From Bacillota bacterium (GTDB lineage: Bacteria > Bacillota > UBA4882 > UBA8346), in contig JAEXFN010000058.1 of NCBI GenBank assembly GCA_023400055.1, forward strand, positions 1 to 64,000: 64,000 nt of DNA, in the 5' to 3' direction. Shown here in pieces: positions 9,166-17,801 of this stretch. The notes beneath the pieces are model-generated. The model saw only the letters and a list, made by a program, of their open reading frames with translations. It was not told the origin of the DNA and did not search any database. The first letter of the stretch is position 1. Every line of letters starts with the position of its first letter. The position numbers and the translations under genes are program-made.

Positions 9166-10056
9166 TTAAACGTCGGCCACCACCGGATTGGCCAGCTCGC
9201 CGACGCCGGCGATTATCACCTTCACATTATCGCCGGGTTTCAGGAATACCGGCGGTTTGCGAGCCATGCCCACGCCCGGCGGAGTCCCGGTGGCGATCAG
9301 ATCGCCCGGTTCCAGCGTGAACAGCTCGGACAGGAAGCTGATCAGCTGCGGGATCTTGAAGATCAGCTGACTGGTCGACGAGTCCTGCATCACCTTTCCG
9401 TTCAACTCCAGCTTGATGGAGAGTTGGTGCGGATCGGCGATCTCGTCCTTGGTGACCAGATACGGGCCGAGCGGCGCGAAGCTATCCAGCGCTTTGCCCT
9501 TGGTCCACTGGCCGCCCCGGCTCTGCAGGTCGCGGGCGCTGACATCGTTAAATGCGGTATAGCCGGCCACGTAGTCCATGGCGGCTTCCTCCGCGATTCG
9601 TTTGCCGGTCTTGCCGATGACCACCGCCAGCTCCGCCTCGTAATCCACGCTGTCGGAGATGCGCGGCAGCCGGATCGGCTGGTTCGGGCCGGTGATCGAG
9701 GTCCGGAACTTGGTGAAGACGACCGGCTCGGTCGGAACCTCGGCGTGGGATTCGATGGCGTGATCCAGATAGTTCAGACCGATGCAGATGATCTTGTTGG
9801 GATTGGCGATCGGCGCCAGCACCTCAAGCTCGGATAAGGGGAATTTGAACCGCTCCGGCGCCGGGCAAGCCTTGAGCAATCCGGCGATCCGGCCGACGGC
9901 CGGCAACGTGGTCCGCATGTCGGAAAAAAGCTGCCGATCCTCTTGATACCCCGGGGTCGCGGCGGCCGCCGCGGCGAGATCGACCGCCGCGGCTCCGTCC
10001 ACGTCCAGGACGCCGATGAACGTAACGTTTTGACGGCGGAATGTACCGAGTTTCAT
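9166..10056 (-). CDS. Fumarylacetoacetate hydrolase (FAH) family protein
   Basis: A 296-residue enzyme of the FAH / 2-keto-4-pentenoate hydratase family, related to ureidoglycolate lyases and 2,4-diketo-3-deoxy-L-fuconate hydrolases. Family motifs are visible: CIGLNYLDH, DYEAELAVVIGK (metal-binding acidic residues), FNDVSARDLQ, and GTPPGVG near the C-terminus. It likely cleaves or hydrates a diketo or enol acid with Mg2+ or Mn2+. It starts behind AAAGGAGG and lies 72 bp downstream of a Gfo/Idh/MocA gene on the same strand, so the two probably form an operon for an oxidised sugar. The exact substrate is not determinable. Confidence 0.9.
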   Translation of the reverse strand: MKLGTFRRQNVTFIGVLDVDGAAAVDLAAAAAATPGYQEDRQLFSDMRTTLPAVGRIAGLLKACPAPERFKFPLSELEVLAPIANPNKIICIGLNYLDHAIESHAEVPTEPVVFTKFRTSITGPNQPIRLPRISDSVDYEAELAVVIGKTGKRIAEEAAMDYVAGYTAFNDVSARDLQSRGGQWTKGKALDSFAPLGPYLVTKDEIADPHQLSIKLELNGKVMQDSSTSQLIFKIPQLISFLSELFTLEPGDLIATGTPPGVGMARKPPVFLKPGDNVKVIIAGVGELANPVVADV

Positions 10057-10128
10057 AATGTGCCTCCTTTATTTCATCCAAAATGTAATGCGCGCTCCGC
10101 ACCCGGAATGCCGATATCATTCTTCCGG

Positions 10129-11106
10129 CTAAAGAGCGGCTTTCTCCAATGCCTCAATGATTACGCGCAGGTCGGCGTAAGCTTCGGCGAAAGAACTCTT
10201 GACCGGCGAACCGGTCCGGATGGCCTGGTAAAAATCCTGATATTCCTCGTAGTACCCCATATCGTCCTCGAACTCCTGCTGATACTCGGTTACCCCGTCG
10301 CGTTTCACGGTCAGGGTATTGTCGGCTACGGTCAAACAACCTTCCTTGCCCAGCACCACCAGGCGGTCTTCGAGATAGCCGTTGGCGCTGAAAAAGCTGT
10401 TGAATACGCCCTGAACCTGAAACGGTTGGGCGGCGCTGAATTGGAAGCTCAGCGAATCCAGCTCGCCGATGGCCCGGTTGACACATTGGCTGAAGGCGGC
10501 GGTCACCCGGAGCGATCCGAACAGGTCGCGCAACGCCGCCATGTTATGGACCCCGCCATCGGTAATGAAACCGCCCGGATAACGGTGTTGGATCCGCCAC
10601 TCGGTTTTGGCGTACTGATTATCGGTGGTCATATGTTTGAAACAATCCCAGAACACCGCGTAAGGCGCGCCGATCCGGCCGTCGCGCAGAAGCGATCCGG
10701 CCTGGACGAAGAGGCGGCGGTAGCGGTAATTCTCGGCCACCATCGTCACCGGAGCGCATTGCCGCTCCAATTCCACCAGGGCTTCCGCCTCCGCCAGGCT
10801 GGCGGCCAACGGCTTTTCGACCATGACGTGTTTGCCGGCCCGCACGGCGTCCTGCACCGCCTGGGCGTTCAGATGGACCGGCAGCAAAACGGCGACTGCC
10901 TCGATGTCCGGGTCTGCCAACAGTTTTTGATAGTCGGTAAAATAGGGGACGCCGCCGACCAGCGCCGCGAAATCCTTGGCTTTCGCCTCGGTATGGTTGC
11001 ATACCGCGCTAATCTTGAATTGTTCCGCTGATTTTTGCAATGCCGGCCAATGCAGGATGCGCGCGGCGATCCCGCAGCCGATGATCCCCAAGCGAATCGG
11101 TTCCAT
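10129..11106 (-). CDS. Gfo/Idh/MocA family oxidoreductase
   Basis: A 325-residue NAD(P)-dependent dehydrogenase. The N-terminal Rossmann fold starts RLGIIGCGIAARI; the family motif VMVEKPLA supplies the conserved lysine, and the C-terminal alpha/beta domain includes GGFITDGGVHNMAALR. The start at 11106 (MEPIRL) has GAGAGGAG upstream and is preferred over a 12-codon extension. Together with the downstream FAH-family hydrolase it suggests oxidation of a sugar or polyol followed by processing of a keto acid. Confidence 0.9.
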   Translation of the reverse strand: MEPIRLGIIGCGIAARILHWPALQKSAEQFKISAVCNHTEAKAKDFAALVGGVPYFTDYQKLLADPDIEAVAVLLPVHLNAQAVQDAVRAGKHVMVEKPLAASLAEAEALVELERQCAPVTMVAENYRYRRLFVQAGSLLRDGRIGAPYAVFWDCFKHMTTDNQYAKTEWRIQHRYPGGFITDGGVHNMAALRDLFGSLRVTAAFSQCVNRAIGELDSLSFQFSAAQPFQVQGVFNSFFSANGYLEDRLVVLGKEGCLTVADNTLTVKRDGVTEYQQEFEDDMGYYEEYQDFYQAIRTGSPVKSSFAEAYADLRVIIEALEKAAL

Positions 11107-11689
11107 GATACTGCTCCTCTCAAGAATTTGGTAAATCGCCAAAGATCACTAATGAACGTAATTTTCTGTTTCTCCGTTGGAAATCCTTTTTTAAAAAACT
11201 TTCCTTTAGGGAATGACGGGAAAAAATAAGCGCTTAGATTGCTAAACGCTTCATAATTAACGCGTAACGCGTTGTGTTAGTTCATGATAACGTACTGGTT
11301 AACAAGGGCTTTGGAGCGCATGGACAGTGCATCATGAATCGTCGTCCGGTACGATGGGGGTTTGGACCTAACCCTCGGCCCTTTGCGGCTGATGTCCATC
11401 CATGGACGCCACAAGCTTAAGCCATCCTGGCTCTGGGGCTGCGCGTTTTGCCATCCTTGGCCGCTTGCCCTTAAGCCATCCTGGCTCTGGCTTCCCGAAT
11501 CGGGAAGGGAAACCACCGGGCCTTGGGGCCCAAAAGTCTTTAGGCTGCGGAGATTGACGGTTACTCTCCCCGATTCGGGCCGGAACCAGGACGGTTCGAG
11601 CTCGGCGGTCCAGGGATGGAATACCGCCGGGGAGAGCAAGAGAGAGGTTGATTTAACCCCTATCATGCCTATGTATTTATTGCGGAGCT
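11107..11689. other. Non-coding gap with hairpins and a 20-bp direct repeat
   Basis: No credible gene. The tract holds an imperfect hairpin at about 11229-11251 and a perfect AACGCG-TAA-CGCGTT inverted repeat at 11259-11273. The word TTAAGCCATCCTGGCTCTGG occurs at 11417 and 11471 (54 bp apart). Short palindromes such as TTCCCGAATCGGGAA are present. Open frames on both strands are low-complexity and lack a ribosome binding site. Confidence 0.5.
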
Positions 11690-11815
11690 AACTTGATAAT
11701 CATTAAGATCTTCCTTTTGCGGATCCAGATCGATCTTTTGTGAATTAAGATCTTCCTTTTGTGGATCAAGATCTTTCCGCTGTGAATCAAGCGCCTCTTG
11801 CGGCCGTTTTGAACC
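11690..11815 (-). repeat. 21-bp periodic array, family B (copy 1, 6 units)
   Basis: Six 21-bp units at 11690, 11711, 11732, 11753, 11774 and 11795. Read on the minus strand the units begin GATCTT and contain TTCACAAAAG, the same family as the array at 26972-27307. The end units are conserved between the two loci: one contains GGTTCAAAACGGCCGC, the other GATCTTAATGATTATCA followed by GTTAGCTCC. Only the internal unit number differs. Confidence 0.85.
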
Positions 11816-11982
11816 TGCCCGGCAAAACGCCGGGTTTAGCGCAACGCTTCTGAATCAGGGCGGGAACGATCGAAGAAAGGCATCATGGATTGGGATATTT
11901 GAAATTCGAAAGAGGAAAACTGGCCATCGGCGCGGAAATATCTTTGCGTCGGATTTAGGTTAAAACAGGGAGGCTCAAGTTT

Positions 11983-13239
11983 ATGTCGTCTACATCGATA
12001 CCGTTCTCCGTATGCATCCCTTTTGTGATCATCTTATTGCTGATCGCGATTATGCCGCTGTGGATTCCGCACTGGTGGGAGAAAAACCGCCATAAGGGGA
12101 TCGTGGCGTTTATCGTCAGCTTGCCGGTCTTTATTTTTTTGGTGTTAAAATTCCCTGCCGAACTGCTGGCGACCTTCCATGATTATCTGTCGTTCATTAT
12201 CCTGCTGGCCTCGCTGTTCATCATCTCCGGCGGCATCCTGCTGCAAGGGGATCTGAAGGCCACCCCCGCCGTAAATACCGCTTTCTTATTCATCGGCGCG
12301 GTCATTGCCAACTTGATCGGAACCACCGGCGCCAGCATGCTGCTGATCCGGCCTTTGCTCCGCACCAACAGCGAGCGCAAGCATACTTTGCATATCCCGG
12401 TCTTCTTCATCTTCCTGGTCTCCAATATCGGCGGCAGCTTGACGCCGCTGGGCGACCCCCCGTTGTTCCTGGGTTATCTGCGGGGCGTTCCTTTCACCTG
12501 GACCTTAGGCCTCTTTCCGGAATGGTTGACCACGCTCGGTATCGTGCTGGCGGTCTTTTTCATCTGGGATAGCCTGGCCTTCAAAAAAGAAAATTATCTC
12601 GATCTGGTTCAGGATATCGCCCACAAAGAACCGCTGCGCATCACGGGTACAATTAACCTGCTTTTTTTGCTGGCGGTCATTCTGGCGGTGTTCGGGGCCA
12701 AAACGCCTTACCGCGAGCTGATCATGGTCGCCGCCACCATCCTGTCGCTGGTCTTCACCGCCAAACAGGTTCGGTCCGACAATCAGTTCACCTTCAATCC
12801 CATCATCGAAGTGGCGGTCCTGTTCGCGGGGATCTTCGTGACGATGGTGCCCCTGTTGATGCTGCTGGCCCAAAAAGGCGCCTCGCTGGGCATCACCAAA
12901 CCATGGCAGTTTTTCTGGCTGTCGGGCGGGCTCAGCTCATTCCTGGATAATGCCCCGACCTATCTGACCTTTTCGTCCCTGGCGGCCAGCGTCACCCAGG
13001 CCGGGCCCGCCGGCGCGGCGACCGTGGCCGGGATCCGAGTGGATCTGCTGCGGGCGATCAGTTGCGGCGCGGTCTTTATGGGCGCCAACACTTACATCGG
13101 CAACGGCCCCAACTTTATGGTCAAATCCATCGCCGAAGAACAGGGCATGAAAGTGCCGCACTTCTTCCAGTACATGCTTTATTCCGGGCTCATCCTCATC
13201 CCCACCTTCATTTTAATCAGCTTGATTTATTTCCGCTGA
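11983..13239 (+). CDS. NhaD/citrate-type ion transporter
   Basis: A 418-residue integral membrane protein with about 11 predicted helices. It belongs to the ion-transporter superfamily that includes NhaD Na+/H+ antiporters and ArsB/CitMHS carriers. Recognisable motifs are NIGGSLTPLGDPPLFLGYL in the middle and LSSFLDNAPTYL plus GANTYIGNGPNFMVK in the C-terminal half, typical of the re-entrant loops. AGGGAGG precedes the ATG by about 10 bp. It probably exchanges Na+ (or transports a dicarboxylate) across the cytoplasmic membrane. It is a single gene with a terminator at 13282-13309. Confidence 0.82.
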   Translation: MSSTSIPFSVCIPFVIILLLIAIMPLWIPHWWEKNRHKGIVAFIVSLPVFIFLVLKFPAELLATFHDYLSFIILLASLFIISGGILLQGDLKATPAVNTAFLFIGAVIANLIGTTGASMLLIRPLLRTNSERKHTLHIPVFFIFLVSNIGGSLTPLGDPPLFLGYLRGVPFTWTLGLFPEWLTTLGIVLAVFFIWDSLAFKKENYLDLVQDIAHKEPLRITGTINLLFLLAVILAVFGAKTPYRELIMVAATILSLVFTAKQVRSDNQFTFNPIIEVAVLFAGIFVTMVPLLMLLAQKGASLGITKPWQFFWLSGGLSSFLDNAPTYLTFSSLAASVTQAGPAGAATVAGIRVDLLRAISCGAVFMGANTYIGNGPNFMVKSIAEEQGMKVPHFFQYMLYSGLILIPTFILISLIYFR

Positions 13240-13281
13240 GCCCGGCTATTTCGTACCAAAGCATTGCCGGGCGCGCAACCG

Positions 13282-13309
13282 CAAGCCCGCATCGGATGAT
13301 GCGGGCTTG
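13282..13309 (+). terminator. Terminator after the ion transporter
   Basis: A perfect 12-bp stem (CAAGCCCGCATC / GATGCGGGCTTG) with a GGAT loop, followed by GCAGTTTTAG. It lies between the plus-strand transporter and the convergent htpX gene. Confidence 0.75.
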
Positions 13310-13355
13310 GCAGTTTTAGCGACGTTAAGCCTTTGGCTTTCCGGATGACCCGCCG

Positions 13356-14228
13356 TCAGGCTTGAACCGCAATTTTGGCATGGGAATGCTCCGCCATTTC
13401 GGTCAGGCGTTTTACCCGTTCCTTGATGGGCGGATGCGTGCTGAAAAGATTGGCCAGGCTTTCACCGCGCAACGGATTGACGATAAATAAGTGGGCGGTG
13501 GCCGGCGTCAGATCGGCCGGGACCTGTTGGGCGACCCGTTCCAGCTTGGTCAGGGCGTTGGCCAGTCCCAGCGGCCGGCCGCAGATGGCTGCCCCGACCG
13601 CGTCGGCCCGGTATTCCCGGGAGCGGGAGATGGCCATCTGGATGATGGCGGCGGCGATCGGCATCAGGATGATCATCAGAATGCCCCCGAGCGGGTTCCC
13701 GCCTTCTTCGCCCTCGCCCCGGGCGCCGCCAAACATCAGCCCCCACTGCGCGGCATTGGCGATCAGGCCGATCGCCCCCGCCAAAGTGGCCGCGATGGTG
13801 CCGAGGAGCACATCCCGGTTTTTAATATGCGCCAATTCGTGCGCGAGCACGCCCGCGATCTCCTCCCGTTCCAACAGTTGAACCAAACCGGCGGTGACCG
13901 CCACCGCTGAATGCTCGGGATTGCGGCCCGTGGCGAAAGCATTGGGCTGTCGCTCGGGGGTCATGTATAACCGGGGCATAGGTAGCTTTGCCTTGGCGCT
14001 TAGCTCGCGGACCATGGCATACAGCTCCGGCGCCTCCTGCGGTTCCAGCGGCTGCGCTCCGGTCATCCGGATGGCCATTTTATCGCTGTACCAATAACTA
14101 AAGAAGTTCATCCCCAGCGCGATCAGCAGAAACAGCAGCGCGCCCCGGGGCCCTCCGAAAACATTGCCGATCCCCACCAAAATAGCGGTCAGCACCGACA
14201 TCAGCAAGAAAACCTTCATATTGTTCAT
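13356..14228 (-). CDS. htpX: Membrane zinc metalloprotease HtpX
   Basis: A 290-residue M48B protease that degrades misfolded membrane proteins. Two N-terminal helices (about 5-45) are followed by the zinc motif HELAH at 130-134, two further hydrophobic segments, and SREYRADAVGA carrying the third zinc ligand. The start at 14228 (MNNMKV) has AAAGGACGG upstream; the frame runs 37 codons further but into the leader hairpin. The gene sits behind a 200-nt leader with a sigma-A promoter, a yybP-ykoY aptamer and a terminator, so expression is probably controlled by Mn2+. Confidence 0.94.
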   Translation of the reverse strand: MNNMKVFLLMSVLTAILVGIGNVFGGPRGALLFLLIALGMNFFSYWYSDKMAIRMTGAQPLEPQEAPELYAMVRELSAKAKLPMPRLYMTPERQPNAFATGRNPEHSAVAVTAGLVQLLEREEIAGVLAHELAHIKNRDVLLGTIAATLAGAIGLIANAAQWGLMFGGARGEGEEGGNPLGGILMIILMPIAAAIIQMAISRSREYRADAVGAAICGRPLGLANALTKLERVAQQVPADLTPATAHLFIVNPLRGESLANLFSTHPPIKERVKRLTEMAEHSHAKIAVQA

Positions 14229-14283
14229 TTTTTGCCCGTCCTTTCCTTTCCGTCTTGATTTATCCTTGGGTCGGATAATAAAA

Positions 14284-14321
14284 AAGACCTTCAACAATAC
14301 TCTCGTATTGCTGAAGGTCTT
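14284..14321 (-). terminator. Riboswitch-controlled terminator of htpX
   Basis: AAGACCTTCA and TGAAGGTCTT enclose a second stem CAATAC/GTATTG with a 4-nt loop. On the minus strand the hairpin runs straight into TTTTTTATTATCC. It lies 56 nt upstream of the htpX start and just after the aptamer, which is the expression-platform position. Confidence 0.85.
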
Positions 14322-14425
14322 GCTCCCAAGATTCAACACTCTTGTCCAGGAAGCGGGTGGGATCTGCCACCGTATTGACGCTTCAAGGGCCGGCTGCGCC
14401 GTGAGCTACTCCCCTTCAATGGGAT
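14322..14425 (-). ncRNA. yybP-ykoY manganese riboswitch aptamer
   Basis: The minus strand carries the hallmark AAGGGGAGTAGC of the yybP-ykoY family, closed by AAGGG/CCCTT. A second hairpin follows: GAAGCG-TCAATAC-GGTGG paired with CCCACC-CGCTTC. These are the two docking hairpins whose loops bind Mn2+ in this family. The aptamer is followed by an intrinsic terminator and htpX. In characterised members Mn2+ binding turns the downstream gene on. The assignment rests on sequence motifs and hand folding, not a covariance search. Confidence 0.8.
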
Positions 14426-14431
14426 GATTCG

Positions 14432-14460
14432 ATTATACCCGGACGAATCGTAAATGTCAA
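14432..14460 (-). promoter_or_regulatory. Sigma-A promoter of the htpX riboswitch transcript
   Basis: On the minus strand TTGACA (14455-14460) and TATAAT (14432-14437) are separated by exactly 17 bp, a perfect consensus housekeeping promoter. It starts the leader just ahead of the aptamer. Confidence 0.85.
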
Positions 14461-14503
14461 GATGGTCGGACCTCGACCACCCGTTTCCCCGTCGCGCGAG
14501 TCG

Positions 14504-15121
14504 TCACGGCTCGCCCCTCTTCCGTTTGCTCCACCACCATTTCCAAAGGACGCCGGCCACGGCAAGGCATGCCAAAGCCAGCCAGACATAGCCGGGTTGG
14601 ACCCAGCCGAGCAGGAGATCCAATTCCGCCTTGGCATATCTCCCGAGCAGCGTCAGGCCGCCGAAATAGGCCAAGTTGGAGAGGATCAGCGCCGGGAAGA
14701 TGCGGTACAGCGGAATCTTGGAGAGGCCGAAATAAAATGTTAACCCAAACGTCAGCCACGGCACGAATTTGCTGATAAATACCGCCCACAGGCCGTAGCG
14801 GTTGAACATCGCGGCGCCTTTATCCAAGACTTCCCGGTTCAGATGCTTGTTAATAACCTTCCAACGCAACAAAAACTCCTGGTTGGATTGGATGCAGAAA
14901 AACAGCACGCTATTGCCCACGACCATGCCCATGGCGGTGGCCAGCCAGATCCAGGCGGAATGGAGCTGGCCGTCGCCGGCCATAAATCCGCCGAGCACCG
15001 TCAGTCCTTCGATGGGAATCGGCGGGAAAATAGCGTTAATCGCCGCCAACGCGAACAACCCCAGGTAAAAAAGGGGCGAGTTTTCAGCGACCGATCCAAG
15101 CCAAGGGATGAGTTCTTCCAT
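14504..15121 (-). CDS. DedA-family membrane protein
   Basis: A 205-residue integral membrane protein of the DedA/SNARE-associated (VTT) family, implicated in undecaprenyl-phosphate or phospholipid flipping and membrane homeostasis. Visible motifs are FPPIPIEG near residues 30-40, GNSVLFF, and FISKFVPWLTFGLTFYFGLS, with terminal helices and a basic tail KRKRGEP. The start at 15121 (MEELIPW) has AAAGGAG 6 bp upstream; the longer open frame has none. It is preceded by a 340-nt leader with its own promoter, a multi-hairpin region and a terminator. Confidence 0.9.
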   Translation of the reverse strand: MEELIPWLGSVAENSPLFYLGLFALAAINAIFPPIPIEGLTVLGGFMAGDGQLHSAWIWLATAMGMVVGNSVLFFCIQSNQEFLLRWKVINKHLNREVLDKGAAMFNRYGLWAVFISKFVPWLTFGLTFYFGLSKIPLYRIFPALILSNLAYFGGLTLLGRYAKAELDLLLGWVQPGYVWLALACLAVAGVLWKWWWSKRKRGEP

Positions 15122-15281
15122 AAAATACTCCTTTGTTGACTGGTTTTTTGCGCCGTTTGCAAGAAGCGATTGGTTCAAGCCCTGTGAGACAGTGCACGAA
15201 AAGCCCGGCAACACAAGTAATAAATCGCCTAAACCTTTGGCGAGACGATCTTCCGGTTCATGTCCGGATTCAGAGGCGAAA

Positions 15282-15315
15282 AAAGACTTCCCAAATATGG
15301 TTTCAGGAAGTCTTT
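15282..15315 (-). terminator. Attenuator-like terminator upstream of the DedA gene
   Basis: AAAGACTTCC and GGAAGTCTTT form a 10-bp stem with a 14-nt loop, followed on the minus strand by six Ts. It sits between the leader structure and the DedA start, the layout expected for transcription attenuation. Confidence 0.8.
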
Positions 15316-15445
15316 AAAAACAAACGAGAGCAGCCGATACTTACCTCGGCATCGGAATGCAACGGCCGTTTACCTTGCGCGGAGCAGCCCGGGTAAACAT
15401 TGGGGCAGTCGCCCATTCATCAACCACTCTCCCATGGGATAGCCT
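15316..15445 (-). ncRNA. Structured leader of the DedA gene, unclassified
   Basis: The minus-strand leader can fold into a multibranch structure. GAGAG...CTCTC closes three hairpins: GGGC-GACT-GCCC; GTTTACC paired with GGTAAAC; CCGAT paired with ATCGG. It follows a consensus promoter and precedes an intrinsic terminator. It resembles a riboswitch or attenuator, but I could not match it to a class: it lacks T-box, SAM, TPP, cobalamin, M-box, ydaO and yybP signatures. Confidence 0.55.
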
Positions 15446-15452
15446 GTTTTTA

Positions 15453-15481
15453 ACTATAGCGGAACCGCTCCTGCCTGTCAA
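15453..15481 (-). promoter_or_regulatory. Sigma-A promoter of the DedA leader
   Basis: On the minus strand TTGACA (15476-15481) and TATAGT (15453-15458) are spaced by 17 bp, close to consensus. Confidence 0.8.
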
Positions 15482-15772
15482 GTGGGAGCGTTTTGAAACG
15501 AGCCTTGCCCTGAAAGTTTGACACCGATCTAATCGATGCCCAGGAACAATCATCTCTCCCCAAACAATGTCAGGCTCGTTTCGATATTTAAAATAAAAAA
15601 TCCTATTGGAAGCCGCTTCGTTTTGGCTAAGCTAACCATTAAAAAAACGGGCTAGGATGAAGGCTGTTTTGGAAGATTGACAAGTTGTGGAGAAATTGTG
15701 TTTTTTGGGATGCCGTCTTTTTTTGAGAGGATTAGCGGCATCTTTACCGAATTATTGAAGCGGGGTGATGGC
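15482..15772. other. Gap with an 11-bp inverted repeat
   Basis: This AT-rich gap lies between the divergent DedA leader promoter and the OmpR-type regulator. GAAACGAGCCT at 15495-15505 is repeated inverted at 15572-15582. No confident promoter for the downstream gene or open reading frame is visible. Confidence 0.35.
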
Positions 15773-16483
15773 ATGTCATGCATTTTAGTGGTTGAAGACG
15801 AACTGAAGATTCAACAGATCGTCCGGGCCTATCTCGAGAAGGAAGGGTTCGAGGTGGTCACTGCGGCCGATGGCCTCAAAGCCTTGGAAGCGGCCAAAGA
15901 AAACAAACCGGATCTGATCGTGCTCGATCTGATGCTTCCGGGCCTTCCCGGCGAGGAAGTGTTGGCTCGGGTCCGCCAAACCTCGGACATTCCGGTGATT
16001 ATTCTCTCCGCCAAAAGCTCCGAAGACGAGCGGATCTTCGGGCTGAATATCGGGGCCGACGATTACCTGATCAAACCATTCAGCCCCCGCGAATTGGTGG
16101 CCCGGGTCCTGGCCCACCTGCGCCGGGCGAAGCCGGCCACCGGCCCCAGTCCCACGCATCTGTCTTTCAATCAGAACCGCCTGACCGTGCTTCCCGATCA
16201 GCATCAGGTGCTGTTAGGCAATGAAGAAGTCAATCTGACGCCCACCGAATTCAAGATCCTGCTTTTATTGGCTCAGGCGCCGGGGCGGGTCTTCACCCGC
16301 GCGCAGCTATTGGAACATGTACAGGGTTATGCGTTCGAAGGGTATGACCGGACGGTCGATAGCCACATTAAGAACCTCCGCCAAAAGATCGAGCCCGATC
16401 TCAATGAACCGTTGTTCATTCAGACCGTATTCGGCGTCGGCTACAAATTTGGAGGAACGCGGGATGCGCTCGGCGATTCTTAA
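15773..16483 (+). CDS. OmpR/PhoB-family response regulator
   Basis: A 236-residue transcription factor. The receiver domain (1-120) has E8-D9 and phospho-acceptor D52 in VLDLMLPG, with K at LIKPF. A C-terminal winged helix begins near residue 135 (VNLTPTEFKILLLLAQAPGRVFTR) and ends with VFGVGYKF. The start at 15773 is chosen because the receiver begins there and GGGGTGAT precedes it; the upstream in-frame extension is not family-like. The 3' end overlaps the downstream kinase by 20 bp. The signal is unknown; the architecture is of the BaeSR/ResDE envelope-stress kind. Confidence 0.93.
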   Translation: MSCILVVEDELKIQQIVRAYLEKEGFEVVTAADGLKALEAAKENKPDLIVLDLMLPGLPGEEVLARVRQTSDIPVIILSAKSSEDERIFGLNIGADDYLIKPFSPRELVARVLAHLRRAKPATGPSPTHLSFNQNRLTVLPDQHQVLLGNEEVNLTPTEFKILLLLAQAPGRVFTRAQLLEHVQGYAFEGYDRTVDSHIKNLRQKIEPDLNEPLFIQTVFGVGYKFGGTRDALGDS

Positions 16484-17801
16484 AAAAGTCATCATTATTA
16501 TTATGGCGGTTTCATTGGGCGGCATTGTCCTGGCCAGCATTTTGATGCACTCCGCCTTAAACTGGCAATTCCAGACCTATGTGCGCGGCAACGAACAATT
16601 CCGCCAGGAGCAGATCGTCCATACCCTGTCCGAGCTTTACAGCGGTTACGGCGGTTGGCAGAACCTGCCGCCGCGGCTGACGTTCGGACGGAACAATCTC
16701 TTAATCCCGCTGCGGCTGGTATTGGATAACCAGGACCGGGTCGTGCTGATCAATCAGAATCGGCTGCCGTTGCCCGACTTAAGCTCACTGACAGCGCGGC
16801 CCATCTATGTTTCCGGCGCCAAGGTCGGCACGGCTTATTTCGGCAGGACGATCTTTGAAAACCTATTGACGGTCCAAGACCGGATGTTTCGGACCACCAT
16901 TAATCGCTCCATTCTGGTGTCGTTGCTATTGACCGGAATTCTTTCCTTTATTGTCGCGTTTTTCCTGGCACGCCGCTTCTCGACGCCGATTACCGAGATG
17001 AATCAGATCGCCCGCGCCATGACCGCCGGACAATTGGACAGCCGGATCGGCAATCTTCCCCACGATGAACTCGGAGAACTGGGAGCGAGCCTGAACCGGC
17101 TGGCCGAACGGCTCAAGCAGACCGATGAACTGCGCAAGAAAATGACCGCCGATGTGGCCCACGACCTGCGCACTCCGCTGGCGACGGTACGCAGCCATCT
17201 GGAAGGGATGATCGACGAGGTGATCCCCGCTTCCCCCGAAAATCTTGAGTCTTTACTCGACGAAGTCAAACGGTTGACGACTCTGGTTGCGGACCTGCAG
17301 GAGATCGCCCAGGCCGACGTGGCGCGCCGCCGTTTTCAGCTAGAACCGCTCGAATTGAACAAGTTCCTGGCCGGACTGGTGCAGCAGATGCGGCCGCTCT
17401 TTCAAGCGAAAAAGCTGCGGCTCGAATTCCGGAGCAGCCAGCCGGCGACCATTCGCAGCGATCGGGATGCGCTGGCCAAGGTGATGGAAAACTTGTTGTC
17501 CAACGCCCATAAATACACGCCATCCGGCCGGACCGTGACCGTGCTGTTGGAACAGGAAGACGATCAGGCCGTGATTCAGGTCCAGGACGAGGGGATCGGC
17601 ATCGCCGCCGCCGATCTCCCCTATATCTTTGAACGTTTTTACCGGACCGACCAATCGCGGAACCGCGAAAGCGGCGGCTTCGGTCTGGGACTCACCATTG
17701 TCAAAGAGTTGGTCGAGGGATTGGCAGGCACCATCACGGTGCAAAGCACTCCCGGCGAAGGCAGCTGTTTTACGATCAAACTCCCGTTAGAAGTCATGTG
17801 A
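16464..17801 (+). CDS. Sensor histidine kinase (BaeS-like)
   Basis: A 445-residue membrane kinase. TM1 lies at about 8-30, a short extracytoplasmic loop at 31-146, TM2 at about 148-169 and HAMP at 170-222. HisKA carries H233 in DVAHDLRTPLA. HATPase_c has NLLSNAHKYTPSG, DEGIGI and GGFGLGLTIVKEL. The ATG at 16464 follows GGAGG by 8 bp and overlaps the regulator gene, so the two are coupled. Its TGA stop codon overlaps the first bases of an R repeat, so the natural 3' end of the mRNA is probably formed by that element's hairpins. Confidence 0.93.
   Translation: MRSAILKKVIIIIMAVSLGGIVLASILMHSALNWQFQTYVRGNEQFRQEQIVHTLSELYSGYGGWQNLPPRLTFGRNNLLIPLRLVLDNQDRVVLINQNRLPLPDLSSLTARPIYVSGAKVGTAYFGRTIFENLLTVQDRMFRTTINRSILVSLLLTGILSFIVAFFLARRFSTPITEMNQIARAMTAGQLDSRIGNLPHDELGELGASLNRLAERLKQTDELRKKMTADVAHDLRTPLATVRSHLEGMIDEVIPASPENLESLLDEVKRLTTLVADLQEIAQADVARRRFQLEPLELNKFLAGLVQQMRPLFQAKKLRLEFRSSQPATIRSDRDALAKVMENLLSNAHKYTPSGRTVTVLLEQEDDQAVIQVQDEGIGIAAADLPYIFERFYRTDQSRNRESGGFGLGLTIVKELVEGLAGTITVQSTPGEGSCFTIKLPLEVM

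Noticed and set aside
11277..11666. Minus-strand 129-codon frame
   Set aside because: Low-complexity sequence with a 54-bp repeat, no ribosome binding site and no recognisable domain.
15316..15445. DedA leader as an M-box (Mg2+) riboswitch
   Set aside because: It has CTGCCCCAATGT resembling an M-box segment but lacks the conserved GGTGAGGCTCC region, so no class was assigned.
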